DNA of 64,000 nucleotides from Typha latifolia (lineage: Eukaryota; Streptophyta; Magnoliopsida; Poales; Typhaceae). Positions 1 through 17,335 of the stretch are shown in pieces (position 1 is the first letter of the stretch; the number at the start of each line of letters is the position of its first letter). Location of the stretch: assembly GCA_019914945.1 (NCBI GenBank), contig CM034101.1, positions 4,847,188 to 4,911,187 on the forward strand, written 5' to 3'. Below the pieces are notes generated by a model, which worked only from the letters and a program-made list of their open reading frames with translations, made no database searches and was not told the DNA's origin. Made by a program: the position numbers and the translations under genes.

Positions 1-687
1 TCAGTGGAAGATTCATCTTGGAATGAAATGAAGGCAGGTTGACAAGCATGAGCAGGTAAAGGAGTAGAGTTTTTTTTCCCAGTGGCATTGAATTCCCTAC
101 TACAGAAATACAATTCAAAGTGAACATGCCTATTTCTCTAACAATACTTAAAGGACATTTCCTCATGTCTTGGCTCTAACAGCATTCTTGCATTGAAATC
201 TGATATTAATCATAAGGTGAGCAGAAAGTTAGCAGAATAATTCCACCAAACTGAGTACAAGAAAAACAAGCACTCATGTGCAGTAATTTTCAATAAAGAA
301 CATGATGCATCTGAAATGTATACCAAACACTTTATTCCACCTTCTTGGGAAACCTTAGGTTCCTTTAGGAAGTAAAGAGCACAATTATGATTTAAAATGC
401 AAGGAGAATCATCTATTTACAGAAAGGTAATGATCTAATATCTTAAGATAAAAGAACAATCAGGGATTTCACGTAAACCGGAAGACACCAAAATTTTGGT
501 TATAGAAAAAGATAAGTAACTTTTAACTATTCCATATGAAATGTAAATTACTATAGCTGTCTCCATCCAAAGAACAAACTGAATTAAGATAGCAGAGTTC
601 AACAATCACAAGTAGAAATAAGACCCAAAAGAGATAGAAAAAGAAACTACTGAAATCATGAAGGGAGCATAACAAAAGAACACCAAC
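1..687 (-). other. intron of the Aurora-like gene
   Basis: Sequence left of the third Aurora exon. It is AT-rich, and no Aurora-like DFG-containing exon could be found in any frame. I read it as part of a long intron whose acceptor lies outside the window. Confidence 0.6.
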
Positions 688-1459
688 CTCGATATCAAGC
701 AATAGATTCTCTGGTTTGATGTCCCTATGGATCACATGCTTCTCATGGCAATAAGCAAGTGTCCTTGCAAGGCTTGCAATGTACTGCGGATAGTCAAAAA
801 CCAGATTGCCATAAGAATGGGAAACAAAGACAGAAACAAAATGCTTAAGCTTTGCAATTGGAATTCTTTATCCAAAATGGGAATCCAAATGGAACAGAAA
901 GAAGAAAAAAAAACCATTAAAATCTTTAAAATTTTGAGTTCTAAATCTAAGAGTGGGAATTCAAACGGAAAATGATGAACAAAATTTGAATTATTTCTTT
1001 AAAATTGGGAATCCAAAGATCAAACTCACAGTGGCGGCTCTATTCTCGGAGAAATGGCGAAGGCTGTTGAGGAGCTTGTAGAGCTCTCCCCTGGCGGCGT
1101 ATTCGAGCACCAAAAAGACGCGTTCTTCGTCATGGAACCACGCGAAGAGGCGGAGCACGTTCGGGTGGTTGAGTCGGCGCTGGATCTCGATCTCCCGTCG
1201 GATCTGGGCGTGGTAGCGGTACTTATCAAGCTTCGCCTTAAAGATCACCTTGAGAGCTACCACATAACCGCTCTGATTACAGAAGAGAGCAGGGTTTAAT
1301 TCAAAAAAAAAAAAAATCAAAGAAATAGACGGGTGGAGGGTGGAATCGGAGATGAGATGAAACCTGTTTCTCTCTGGCGAGGTATACTTTGCCAAATTTT
1401 CCTTCTCCGATGCGCTTACCGATCTCGAAGTCGGCGAGGTTCCATTCCCCCTCCGACAT
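688..1459 (-). CDS. AUR3: Aurora kinase, AUR3-like, 5' part (3' end outside the window)
   Basis: Mitotic serine/threonine kinase; plant Aurora-3 phosphorylates histone H3 at centromeres (family knowledge). Three exons are visible on the minus strand: 1459-1364, 1272-1030 and 783-688, of 32, 81 and 32 codons, all phase 0. The glycine loop GEGKFG is at residues 18-23, the ATP lysine in VALK at 40, and the catalytic HRD at 132-134 followed by IKPENLLLD. Only about 12 residues precede the kinase fold, shorter than usual for plant Auroras. VIFK, the 'WFHDEER' stretch and LLLD resemble AUR3 rather than AUR1/2. The start ATG is followed directly by [13 protein letters not shown], a typical Aurora entry. 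The next exon, expected to begin near the KIADFGW segment, is not in bases 1-687, so the gene continues past the left edge and that stretch is intron. Confidence 0.9.
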
Positions 1460-2016
1460 TGCAGTTGGAAGAAGGCCAGAGGTGAGGTGAAACGAAGTAG
1501 TAATTTGGTGGGATGTTTTGAATCGTAGAAGAGAGGTTTCGACACTAATGTTTACAATAAATTGCGTTTAACCCCTTCCATTTAGTATATTTTAGAAAGT
1601 TCCCCTCTGTTTGGTACCATAAATATAGGGGATAATTACACATAGATCCTTCACCAGTCGCCCATTTTCACATAAACTCCTTAACAAATATATTTTTCAG
1701 AGTCGCTTTACAAAAACAAGGAGGTGTACGTAGAAGTAGCGAGTTCGGAGGAGCTTAACGTAATTATCCCAAAATATAATTAAGTCACGGATAAGCGGCG
1801 AATCGCGCTTAATTTAATAATACTACCCAAACCTTCTCTTCTTCCACTTGGGTCTAGGGTTTAAGGACTAATCGAGAACATCTCATCCTTAAGAAGAGGT
1901 ACGAATTGGTTCATAGCATACAAATCCTCTACAGATTTCTACTCTCCGGGAAGTGTATTCTTCTATCGATCTCAGATTGCTTTTTATCTTCACTGCTCTT
2001 TCTATATCTGAAGGCG
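1460..2016. promoter_or_regulatory. shared head-to-head promoter region of Aurora and AGPR
   Basis: 557 bp separate the two divergent start codons. A telo-box-like motif TAGGGTTTA lies at 1855-1863, close to the AGPR leader; such motifs are common upstream of plant housekeeping and cell-cycle genes. A short MITE occupies 1628-1771. No clear TATA box could be assigned to either gene. Confidence 0.5.
1628..1771. mobile_element. short MITE with GGGATAATTAC termini
   Basis: The element begins GGGGATAATTAC and ends GTAATTATCCC, giving an 11-bp terminal inverted repeat. It is flanked by AAATATA at 1621-1627 and again at 1772-1778, a probable target-site duplication of at least 7 bp. At about 144 bp it is far too small to code. 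The termini resemble non-autonomous Mutator-like elements, but the superfamily is not certain. Confidence 0.6.
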
Positions 2017-8182
<6,166 letters not shown>

Positions 8183-8945
8183 CTTCCTTATTCAGACAGA
8201 GCAGGTAACTAGATAAGAATCATCACTATAATTCTAGGCCTAAATATTTGGCTGCATTAATTAGCTGAATAATGAGCTGCATGACCTTGCAGGAGTAGAA
8301 TGGCCCATAATATAAGCTTAGGTGCAAGTTTTGTGATAGAGATGGGACATTCTAGCCCCTATTTTGTGACAATAATGTTTCTTGCTATCTTGTTCTTTTG
8401 CTGGTAGGTTGGCATGATTTTGTAATTTTGAATAATTATAATTAACTTATCAAGTATTAATAATATGTGTACTTCTAAAGATGTTATCATGAAATAGATG
8501 AAAATTTGAGAAATCCATCAAAAACACCTGTGTTTTTTTTTAAAAAAAAACTTTTATTATTATTTACATACTATCATATAGATATTTATCATTTGACTCC
8601 TACATTTTACCTAAAATTTCTAGGTGAATATTCTATTACTTTAAAAAAAAAAACTTAACATATCTCTCATTTAATTTTAAAAATCTGGTTCTCCAAAGAT
8701 ATTATGATCATTTTGTACTTTTAACTATTTAACTCATTTATATAGTAATTGACCATATATGAGTTAAATGATACATATTTATATCCTAAACGATAATTTT
8801 TATGGCCGGAGTTAAAATTAATCATGTGACAGTGATGTTATAGAACCCTCCGATCAGGCCATTCCGATTCCTCTAAAATGAAAAATATAATGAACAGAGA
8901 AATTAATGAACTATAGAGGACTAAATGAGGGGTCTAAGTGAGAAT

Positions 8946-9320
8946 GGGGGGGGGGGGTTCTACTTCCCACTTCCCACAATCCACTTTCCAGTCGCTCTTT
9001 GCATTAAAACGGTGCGTAATTAATTTGGGTCGTCGGTCGGTAGTCCAACTTGGAGTGGTGGTGGGCCCGGAGATGACTTTATTCCTTTCTGGACCCCTCC
9101 TCCCCCCCTCCCCCCACCTAGAGCCGATGACCACTTTGGGGGAGGTCACTTTGAATCGCATTCCTGCACTAGAGTGTAGAGACCGGTGTACCTGACACGT
9201 GTCACTGTGCCATCTCATCAATCAACCCGCTCTTTTAGATTCTCCCAGTTCTAGGGTTTCCTTGTCCTTGAGGCCTTTAGGGTTCCCCTAGGAAATTGTG
9301 ATTACGAGGATTACTAGATT
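8946..9320. promoter_or_regulatory. promoter-like island with perfect G-box palindrome, no gene attached
   Basis: Contains a run of twelve G at 8946-8957, C-rich runs around 9096-9118, the 10-bp palindrome GACACGTGTC (G-box/ABRE core) at 9194-9203, and a telo-box-like CTAGGGTTTC near 9251. Downstream there is leader-like DNA but no credible coding exon. It may be a remnant promoter left by gene loss or carried by a repeat. Confidence 0.3.
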
Positions 9321-10072
9321 AAGAGAGGTAATTTAGTAAAGACTTGGCTTGACTAGTATTCTAGTGGTTGAGAAATTAAGAGGCTCGCCACCTCTCAAAT
9401 TTTAATCGACACAGTATATATGTTCGCAGGTGTAATTTTGATTATTTTGTCCAGTAAACTTTCATCGAAATTCCCACTTTGGTATGGATTTTAAGTAGGA
9501 AAAAGATATAATTCGTCCGATATCTAACAACTTAAATTTTTTTTATTAAAATTATTATAAAAAAATCACCTCTAATTATATTCATCACAAGTCCTAAGAA
9601 AGATTAGGAGGTTAAAACTATACATTTTGTTATCTACCATCTAATTATCATATTAGTGATATATTAGAAGCATAATTTTCACTTAATACCGTAACCTTTT
9701 GAGCTATATTAAAAAAATAAAAAGAATCTTCTCCTTATTGGAAGACGTTTGTACCTCCATTTGTAAAAGTTTGGACCACAATATAACAGGACAATTACAT
9801 TGTTCTTGTAGTATGACTAGTCACTAGTGCCATTGCTTGCTACTGGCCTAAGACCCCTAATGCTAAAGGATTACACACATAGAAAATAAATATAAAATTA
9901 ACAATTAAACAATGAAAAATATATATAATAATAAAAGTAAATCATACAATTTAGTTCCGAGTAATATAATTACTAGTTAAGCATCAAATTAATGTTGGTC
10001 GGAATTTTGTGGACTAGTTTTTGGTTATTTAATAACAAAATAAAATAAATACGCATATGAGATTATATGATC

Positions 10073-10103
10073 ATATATATATATATATATAATAATATAT
10101 ATA
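10073..10103. repeat. (AT)n microsatellite
   Basis: An uninterrupted AT run passing into AATAATATATATA. Confidence 0.9.
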
Positions 10104-10889
10104 ATGGCACGAATCCCGAGGCAAAGAGCTACATAATAATATACTTCTCATGATGCATGTCATGTCACGTCATGTCCGACATCCACTGACATAAAAGGCT
10201 TAACCTCCCCCATCCACGTAGCTCCCCCAGCTACCCTTTCGCCTGGATCGCCTGAGGGGGGGCGCAATGTAGGAGTTTGCTTCACACGGCTACCTTTCAG
10301 TTTATTGTTGGATCGAAGTTTTCCGTCGCCCAATGACGGAGCGCCAGATACTGTGTCATGTAGGAAATTCCTGCACCTGAGGGTGCAGGCAGTGAGATCG
10401 TCGCTTCCCTCCAGGACCGTACGATAGACAACAATGGCAAAGGGCGCGAGGACTAGCGAACGCATCTTCTCTGCTCAGTATCTCATGTCGGTTATAAAGA
10501 GAGATTAAAAAATATATATATATTTCTTTCCACAATTTTTTACTTCTTCTTAGAGTATTCATAAGCTAGATAAGAAGAGTAGTATATATATATATTATAA
10601 TTAGATTAGAGAGATAATTGTGATGGTGTTAGAGATAATCTCGAATGATTATTTTATTTTTTATCTCTCTCTCTAAAAGAAAAGGTAAAATGGTTGCTAG
10701 ATTGTCTAACATTCTTTATAAATAACGTTTCCATACTTCTCCACCTTATTGCCAATTTAACATGACTTAATTTGTTATAGATCTCCCATGAAACCACATA
10801 AATTTTATTAATTGTCTCCCTTTTCCTTCCTTTTTTTCTTCTAAATTTATTATAGTATAGAGCAACAAGGCTCTATTGATGCGGATTTG

Positions 10890-12065
10890 CTTATTTTCTT
10901 CTATTGCCATAGATTCACCTCACCTGCTTCTTTTATCATCGCAAATTCTTTAGTTTCTTAGACTCTCATGGCCAAAAACAAGTTTGGATTCCTTGATAGA
11001 ACTGTTTCTAAACTAGGAGATGTGAGAGGTTCTCAATGGGAGCAATTCAATCAAATGATATATGTATATATACATGGTTTCTTTTAACTCTGTTTATGTT
11101 AATATCGCCAATAGCATGATTTATGCTGAAATTGCTCGTGTATGTGTGGCTTAAATTGCGAGATTGTCTTGTCTTTCGCAACAAAATCCACCACAATTTT
11201 TTTAGATTTCTCGGGCATGCATTAGATATTCACCTAGAAGGTACATCATCAATTGATATTTATTTCATTGCTCTCGAAAGTTTTATGAGTTGACTTATCT
11301 TCTTATGGCTCCATTTTATCATATAAGTGTGGTTTCGCCGAAGCTGTCATTGATCGTCATTAGAGAGAAATGGTGACGCAATTTCTTATAGGATTAAATG
11401 ATAGTTATACTGCCATCTGAAGCTAAATTCCTTTAATGGATCCTCTTCCGATGGTCAATCACACGCTTATTCTCTTTTACTTCAAGAAGAAAGATAAGGT
11501 AACTGCATGTTTTACCACCTTCTCAAGATGCTGCAGCATTATTTAATGCTAGTAGTTTTCATTGATCTAATAAGCCTACTACTAAAAAATGATCTCAAGA
11601 AAAATCTCAACTCAAATGTAACTAGTGAACACAGAATGCTAGTCGAGCTTTTCCTCCAAGGCTCATCAGTCTCCCAGGAGCAATACAATCAATTGATTGT
11701 TCTCCTAACTTTAGCTAGCTGCTCATGTTCCCACTCTTGTTATCAACCTTTTAGGGTAATGTAACTTAATTTCAGCATTACTTTCTTCTTATTGGATTAT
11801 ATATATAAGTGCATCAATTTGTGGATCGACTGAGTTAAGTCCTTATTTTTTATTGCATCTCAAATTAGTTATTTTGCTTATTAAATTAGTTCGGGTCTTT
11901 GCAAGGTTTCATCTGAACCTAGTTCTTATTTATTTGTGTTTGTTTAGCCATAGTCGAGTCGAATCACATCATAAATATAAACTTGATGGCTATACCCAAC
12001 TTGAAACCATTGTCTCAGTTTATGGAAAAATAGGCAAATATCTTAGAAGGATAAGGTATAGTTAG
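10890..12065 (+). mobile_element. decayed Ty1/Copia gag fragment
   Basis: Translation across several frames gives KNKFGFLDRT near 10979, WEQFNQMI near 11040, an 'NSVYVNIANSMIYAEIA' segment near 11087-11140, GLNDSY near 11394, MDPLPMVNH plus SLLLQEE near 11440-11490, and SQEQYNQL near 11672. This is the order found in Copia-type gag (UBN2/retrotransposon gag family). Stops and frameshifts separate the pieces, so no product is expected. I saw no protease, integrase or reverse transcriptase after it, and no matching LTR pair. The 3' limit is approximate; HHKYKLDGY at about 11960 could be a worn zinc-knuckle tail. Confidence 0.7.
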
Positions 12066-12281
12066 TTATGTTAGATTAGAGGCAAATAGCAAACAGTTAC
12101 AATGCACTCCACGTCATTCTTTGTTACAAAATATACCCAGTACGATTCGCGCTAGGAGTTTGAATGCAACTTATTCCATTTGAGCGAGCCTTCCGCTAAT
12201 CATTTATGGCATGCAGTGGGCGTAAAGAATGCGAGAGAGCGACCAAGGAGAGCCCAAATGTCGAGGAGGTTTCAGTGCGCA

Positions 12282-12381
12282 TCTCTCTCTCTCTCTCTCT
12301 CTCTCTGCTTCTCGAGAAGTGAATTACTTGTTGGTCCTAAAGAAGGTTCTGACCATGTCTGGCAGACCTCTAGGAGCAGTG

Positions 12382-12412
<31 letters not shown>
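12282..12412. repeat. inverted pair of CT and GA microsatellites
   Basis: A (TC)n run at 12282-12306 is followed 78 bp later by a (GA)n run at 12385-12412. The two are complementary and could pair as a stem of about 24 bp in single-stranded DNA or RNA. Confidence 0.85.
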
Positions 12413-12416
<4 letters not shown>

Positions 12417-12712
12417 AATGGTACTTTTGGGTAATCTTAAATGACTAAATGTAATGGAAGAGAAGGGGCCGGAGTGAGTGGTGGTAGCTAGGGTTACTGC
12501 ATGGTAATGGTAATGGTGAGGTACATGGCGTCGTTTTCTTGTGCAGTCTTGGTCGGCTTGCTACGCTGCCGGACGGCACGCGAGGTCAGATGGAATGAGA
12601 CCGTACACAAACTAGTGCCCATATGAGAGATGCGGCCAGAAACACACATCATCTCAAGATTCGCATGCACAACATCATGCATAAAGAAATATTATAAACC
12701 AACCCACTAACG

Positions 12713-12713
12713 C

Positions 12714-12744
<31 letters not shown>
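12713..12744. repeat. compound (TA)n(GA)n microsatellite
   Basis: A TA run passes directly into a GA run. Confidence 0.9.
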
Positions 12745-13557
12745 CTAAACCCAAATTCATATATAATTGTACGTATATGATCAAAGACAATGATATTTAC
12801 TAATAAATTAGGCTTAAAGATGATGTAAGCATCACCGACCATGAGGAAAGTCTTAGTCAAGATCATGGTGAAATCCCCAATCAAAGCGATCAACGCGTCA
12901 CGTCTCAGATGACTCATAAACTCTTGAGATTAATGTCAATAGCCCAAGTGACAATTTCATTTTTTGGGGCCTTCGGAATATTGTACAAAAATTTCCGAGT
13001 AGATCCAAGGTGATTCATGGCATGTAAGCCATGCATGATGAGGTGATCAAGTTGACTGTATGATTGAATTCCTCCAGCTCTCAGACAAACTAAATCCTGT
13101 ACGTTGTTTTAGAACCCAACTGATATCTAATTAATTAGTCCTTCGAAAGACCCAACTTGGAGGACTCGTTGATGGATTTTTTACAACCCCGACTGCAGGA
13201 GTTTTTGTAACTAGTACTGCATGATTTATTAAAAAATTTTTTGTTTTGTTTTGTTTTTCTAACTCAGCAATCTTGATTGCGTAAAAATTTAGGCCTGATG
13301 CGTGCCTGCATACCATAAGAAAGTAGTTTGAGCTTGAAACTTAGAGTACCCAATTAGCGATTTAATTTAATAAAAATTATAAAATAACTTCAGAAAAGTT
13401 CCTACATATATGGGTGCACAGAATCTACTTCCTCACCTGGTGATAGGTATACAACTAATCACCTGGTCATCAAGTATTGGGATTAATTCTTGTTTAACAA
13501 ATGTATGCCATAAAATAAAAAGAGAAGTCACCATCCATAGTTAAACCAATCCATGCC

Positions 13558-13567
13558 TATATATAAA
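13558..13567 (+). promoter_or_regulatory. TATA box of the Dof gene
   Basis: TATATATAAA-type sequence about 150 bp before the Dof start codon, followed by a pyrimidine/C-rich leader. Position and context fit a core promoter. Confidence 0.6.
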
Positions 13568-13716
13568 CAATCCAATCCAATCCAATCAAGATTGCCCCCA
13601 CAAACACCTCCCAAGCTCCCCCAAAAATTCCATCCCTTCTTCCTCAACCCAATCTTTACACCACTCCAAGACCCACCACCTTCTCTCTTTTCCTTCCTTC
13701 CTACCAAACACCAGTC

Positions 13717-14601
13717 ATGATTCAAGAACTTCTCACCGGAATGGTAGACGAGAACAAGATCTCCATCCCTTTAAACAACCACCTCCTAATCGACCACCCC
13801 TCGAACACCACTACGTCATCTTCTTCTTCTTCTTCCTCAGCCCACTCCAAGGTCTCGGCGGCTTCGTCGGAGGAGCCGCTCCGGTGCCCCCGGTGCGACT
13901 CGTCGAACACCAAATTCTGCTACTACAACAACTACAACCTCACCCAGCCACGTCACTTCTGCAAGACCTGCCGCCGGTACTGGACCAAAGGCGGCGCCCT
14001 CCGCAACGTGCCCATCGGCGGCGGATGCCGCAAGGCTAGGGCCATTCCCTCCATCGCAGCCAAGGCGAAGCCGGCGTCGAACGACGCCTCGGCGTCGCCT
14101 AACACCGCGCAGCTCATGGCGCTGCTGAGGGCCACTCAAAACCCTAACCCTAACCCTAGCCATAACTTGGAGAATTTGGGTCAGCTGCAGGTAGGGCTGG
14201 GGAGCTCCCTCTGGAGGAGCCATGGCCAGTACACGTGTCAACAGATGCAGCCACTGCAACGCAGTAGCATGTTACTGGGTGAAGTGCCAAGCTTAGGGAT
14301 CAAGTGGCCTGGAAATTATCACAATGACCAGTTACAAGCTGTGATTAGTAGTATGGGTGGCTTCAATAATTCTTCTTCTTCTTCATCTGCTTGTGCTGTT
14401 ACTACTTCTACCACTGCTAGTACTGCCATGGGGATGGGAGCAAAGATGGAGAGGAATGCTACTAGTGCTGCTGCTGCTGCTGGTGGTGGTTCTTCTATAT
14501 TAGAGCAGATTCCTCTTGGGGGAGGTGATCAATTTGGTAATTACTGGAATTCGGGGCTCTCTTGGTCAGATCTTAATAGTGCTAATGGTGCATTTCCTTA
14601 G
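13717..14601 (+). CDS. Dof zinc-finger transcription factor
   Basis: Plant-specific DNA-binding protein that recognises AAAG cores. It is a single exon of 294 residues. The Dof finger is complete: Cys57-x2-Cys60-x21-Cys82-x2-Cys85, beginning [18 protein letters not shown] and followed by the basic [19 protein letters not shown] segment. A serine run lies at residues 34-41, and more Ser/Thr/Ala/Gly homopolymers lie at about 223-260; these are low-complexity linkers typical of the family. The N-terminal MIQELLTG also occurs in some Dof subgroups, but I cannot assign an orthologue. The start codon follows a long pyrimidine-rich leader and a TATA box. The (TCT)n tract in the serine run makes length variation likely. 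Confidence 0.95.
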   Translation: MIQELLTGMVDENKISIPLNNHLLIDHPSNTTTSSSSSSSSAHSKVSAASSEEPLRCPRCDSSNTKFCYYNNYNLTQPRHFCKTCRRYWTKGGALRNVPIGGGCRKARAIPSIAAKAKPASNDASASPNTAQLMALLRATQNPNPNPSHNLENLGQLQVGLGSSLWRSHGQYTCQQMQPLQRSSMLLGEVPSLGIKWPGNYHNDQLQAVISSMGGFNNSSSSSSACAVTTSTTASTAMGMGAKMERNATSAAAAAGGGSSILEQIPLGGGDQFGNYWNSGLSWSDLNSANGAFP

Positions 14602-15287
14602 CTTTTCTTCTTTTTCTCAGAAAAAAAAAAGAAAGTTATTAGCATATTTAGTTATAACGTTCTTGGTGTACTACTCTTACAAACTATTCTTAGTGTTTAA
14701 AATGGTTGTCTACTTTTACTTGTGCTAGCTTTGTATTGATCATCACCATGAATCAAGAAATGGGTAGTGTTCCTTTTTCTCTGCACTGTCTACAAGAAAG
14801 AGGTGATCATGGTGCATTGATATTTGTATTGATGTGGGGTTTTCTTAGAGATCGAGGGAAGCATTGCAGTGCTTGGAGATTCCTTCTTGTTGTTGTGGAA
14901 TGGGAAAGTGGGGGGAGGTAAAGGGGAGTAGCAGCCTTTGGAAGGAGTGTGACCTAAAACAGCAGCAGGGTTTGATTCCCTCCCACTGCCTCCTATCCAA
15001 CAGCATGAGTGCCATGACTGCCTCGAAACTTGCACCTTATATTCCCTTCCTTCCGTCTCTTAATCCCCAAAAGTGTGCTTTGTCATATATACGTCTTTGT
15101 TTCCATGAGATAATAGTGTGAGCTTTGGTTTCATGGCTCATTGCAATCAACTTAGGGAAGTAGAACTGTTGTCTTTTATCGGTCCACTTCATATATTCAC
15201 ATGAACAACTACGAAATGAGATGAGGAATGCTATGTTAATTTACGTGTGAATGGAGGACGTACAATTCTTGATTCACGGTGAAGAAT

Positions 15288-15288
<1 letters not shown>

Positions 15289-15321
<33 letters not shown>

Positions 15322-15407
15322 GTACGTTAAAGCTAATGCTTTAGAGGCCGGCGAGGCTCCAAGAGTAGTTCGAGTCTATCGCTCTATATATATATATATA
15401 TATATAT
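15289..15407. repeat. (CT)n and (TA)n microsatellites
   Basis: A (CT)15 run at 15289-15318, then a (TA)n run at 15384-15407. Confidence 0.9.
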
Positions 15408-16073
15408 CCTAACTCTAAGTTCATGAACTAGCTAGGACTGCTCATTCTACGAGCTTCAATTCTTTCCAAGACAAGGATTTTGCATGGATTTGCTTCAGAA
15501 CTATTGCAGAAGATTAAAAAAATAGAAACAGCACAAGGTTGGAGACTTAGCTCAGCTTATAAACAATGGGCCGGCCAAGGCCTCAACAGTGAACACTGAG
15601 ATTGGCGTACAATTCATGCACCCAAGAGTATAGAACTAAGGGTCTATTTGATTGCTGGCATTTAGTTCTGCAGTGATGCAGTTAAAATCCAGCAGATTCT
15701 TCTTTTGGGCATTTTGACAGGCATCTTAGCAGCAGTCATTCGTCATATTTTACAAGTAAAGGTTAGACCAACCTTTCACCTTTGGTTCTCAGTGCTAAGA
15801 AAGATCCTGATTTAATACTCTAAAAGCCTCTAGCAGAATGAACTCATTCACTCCATCAGGATTGTTATTCAAATTACACAACTTGCCCCTTTATTTATGT
15901 CAAAAATTAAAGAACCCTCTGAATTTTTCGTTTGTATCACTTAGTCCCTCCTGTGACTCAGACTTCATCCAAACTGACAAAATAAGTACAAAAATATTAA
16001 CAAAATGTTAGAGAGAATTTTTCCACCACAAGAAATATTAAAATATCAGAATTGTTCCTCTCTTTTAAATTTA

Positions 16074-16557
16074 ATTTTAAAATAAAGGAAATTTTATTAA
16101 TCGCATTTTATGTTTTACTTATTTTGTGATTCATACTCCGTTTTTGAGGATTCTATAAATTGATCATTCATTTTTCTTATAATTTTTATTTAACACTCTG
16201 AGTTAAGGTGAATCATACCAGCAAAGAAATATTTCGATATAACATACTAAATATTTTATAAATTACCTAAATTACTCTTGTCTCCTTCATCTTCTCATTT
16301 TCTTGTGGCGACAGTGATCTCGGTAGGAAGTGATTGGGAGAAAAATAAAGGAAGATGATGGATTAGGGAAGAGGGGTAGAGAGATGATGATATTTTAGTA
16401 ATTTAGTTCATGTCAGTTAGTTAATATAACGTTAGAGTGTTAAATAAAAATTATAGAGAAAAACGAATTATCAGATTAAATTCTCAAAAACAAAGTATGA
16501 ATCGTAGAATAGTTAAAATGTAAGATGTGATTTGTAAAGATTTCTAAAATAAAATGC
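16074..16557. mobile_element. foldback/MITE-like element with arms of about 130 bp
   Basis: The left arm, 16074-16205, reads as the reverse complement of the right arm, 16427-16557, with moderate divergence. Shared core blocks are GATTCATACT, GTTTTTGAG, and ATAATTTTTATTTAACACTC read inward on each arm. The middle holds about 220 bp of unrelated sequence. No open reading frame. A target-site duplication could not be fixed because both flanks are AT-rich. Confidence 0.7.
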
Positions 16558-16630
16558 ACTTCTAGCTTCTTCTATCTTCTCCAATTTAAGATTACAAGTT
16601 TTAAGTGTTAGTTAATATCTAACTATCACA

Positions 16631-16652
16631 ATATATATATATATATATATAT
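16631..16652. repeat. (AT)n microsatellite
   Basis: Short AT run in the spacer. Confidence 0.85.
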
Positions 16653-17335
16653 GATCATAAAAAAGTATCAATATCTTAAAAATATGGATAGAAGATTTAT
16701 ATTTACTCAAACAATTTAGGATTATCAATGTCATAGGGGTAATATGGTTGTGAGGCAAAATGATACAATGAAAATTTATGAGAGCTTAATTTAAGGCATA
16801 ACTATAAAGGAGCCCAACTTTATTACAGATTGTGTGATTCTATCCATAGGATTGCAAATTTTAGTAAAGAAACCATGTACAATTTTTCAAACGAGCTCAT
16901 AGAGAGGCAATGAATCAACGAAAAATAGCTGGATAGTGCTGTCAATACCAAAGATACAAGCATAATGCCTAACAACAAACAGCGGAGGTAAAGCGACAGC
17001 CCATTGAACAAACCAGCTCTTGATAAATTAGGACAGCATAGACATTCGACAGTCAACAAAATGTTCTTGAAAAGGAAGTGAAAGATTGAAATCACAATCA
17101 CCTCAGATGTGTGAAGAAAAATTGACATTGACAGGAGATATTAAAGTAACAACTTTGTCGATACATTTGAACAAATAATGAGAAAAAAAAAAGATAAAAT
17201 TGCATGATTTCAAGACAGACACCTCTTCTCTTTCTCTTATGGTAGGACCTTTGTTTACCTTCTCTCTTTTATCTGGAAAGTCACCCCATTGTGACATTAT
17301 CTAGCAAAACTACAGAAGAAAATGAGTTTGTTTCA

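Larger units (their letters stand above)
8183..10889. other. AT-rich intergenic spacer
   Basis: No gene could be supported. It holds homopolymer and (AT)n stretches, a promoter-like island at 8946-9320, and an isolated higher-GC patch at 10150-10480 that carries a 101-codon minus-strand frame of unknown meaning (10465-10160). The rest resembles worn repeat DNA without recognisable termini. Confidence 0.5.
12066..13716. other. spacer and promoter region upstream of the Dof gene
   Basis: Non-coding. It holds an oppositely oriented CT/GA microsatellite pair, a compound TA/GA repeat and a TATA box. The last 150 bases before the start codon are C-rich, as expected of a transcribed leader. Confidence 0.5.
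14602..17335. other. intergenic spacer between Dof and SKS genes
   Basis: Contains the Dof 3' flank, two microsatellites near 15300-15410, and a foldback element at 16074-16557. Near 15640 there is an 'AGGGTCTATTTGATTGCTG' stretch that resembles hAT-MITE termini, but no matching right end was found. No coding potential. Confidence 0.5.

Noticed and set aside
10160..10465. 101-codon minus-strand frame with a hydrophobic start and Pro/Gly-rich end, considered as a small secreted peptide
   Set aside because: It matches none of the peptide-hormone motifs I know (CLE, CEP, IDA, PIP), lies in repeat-rich DNA, and overlaps an equally open frame. Expression data or conservation would be needed.
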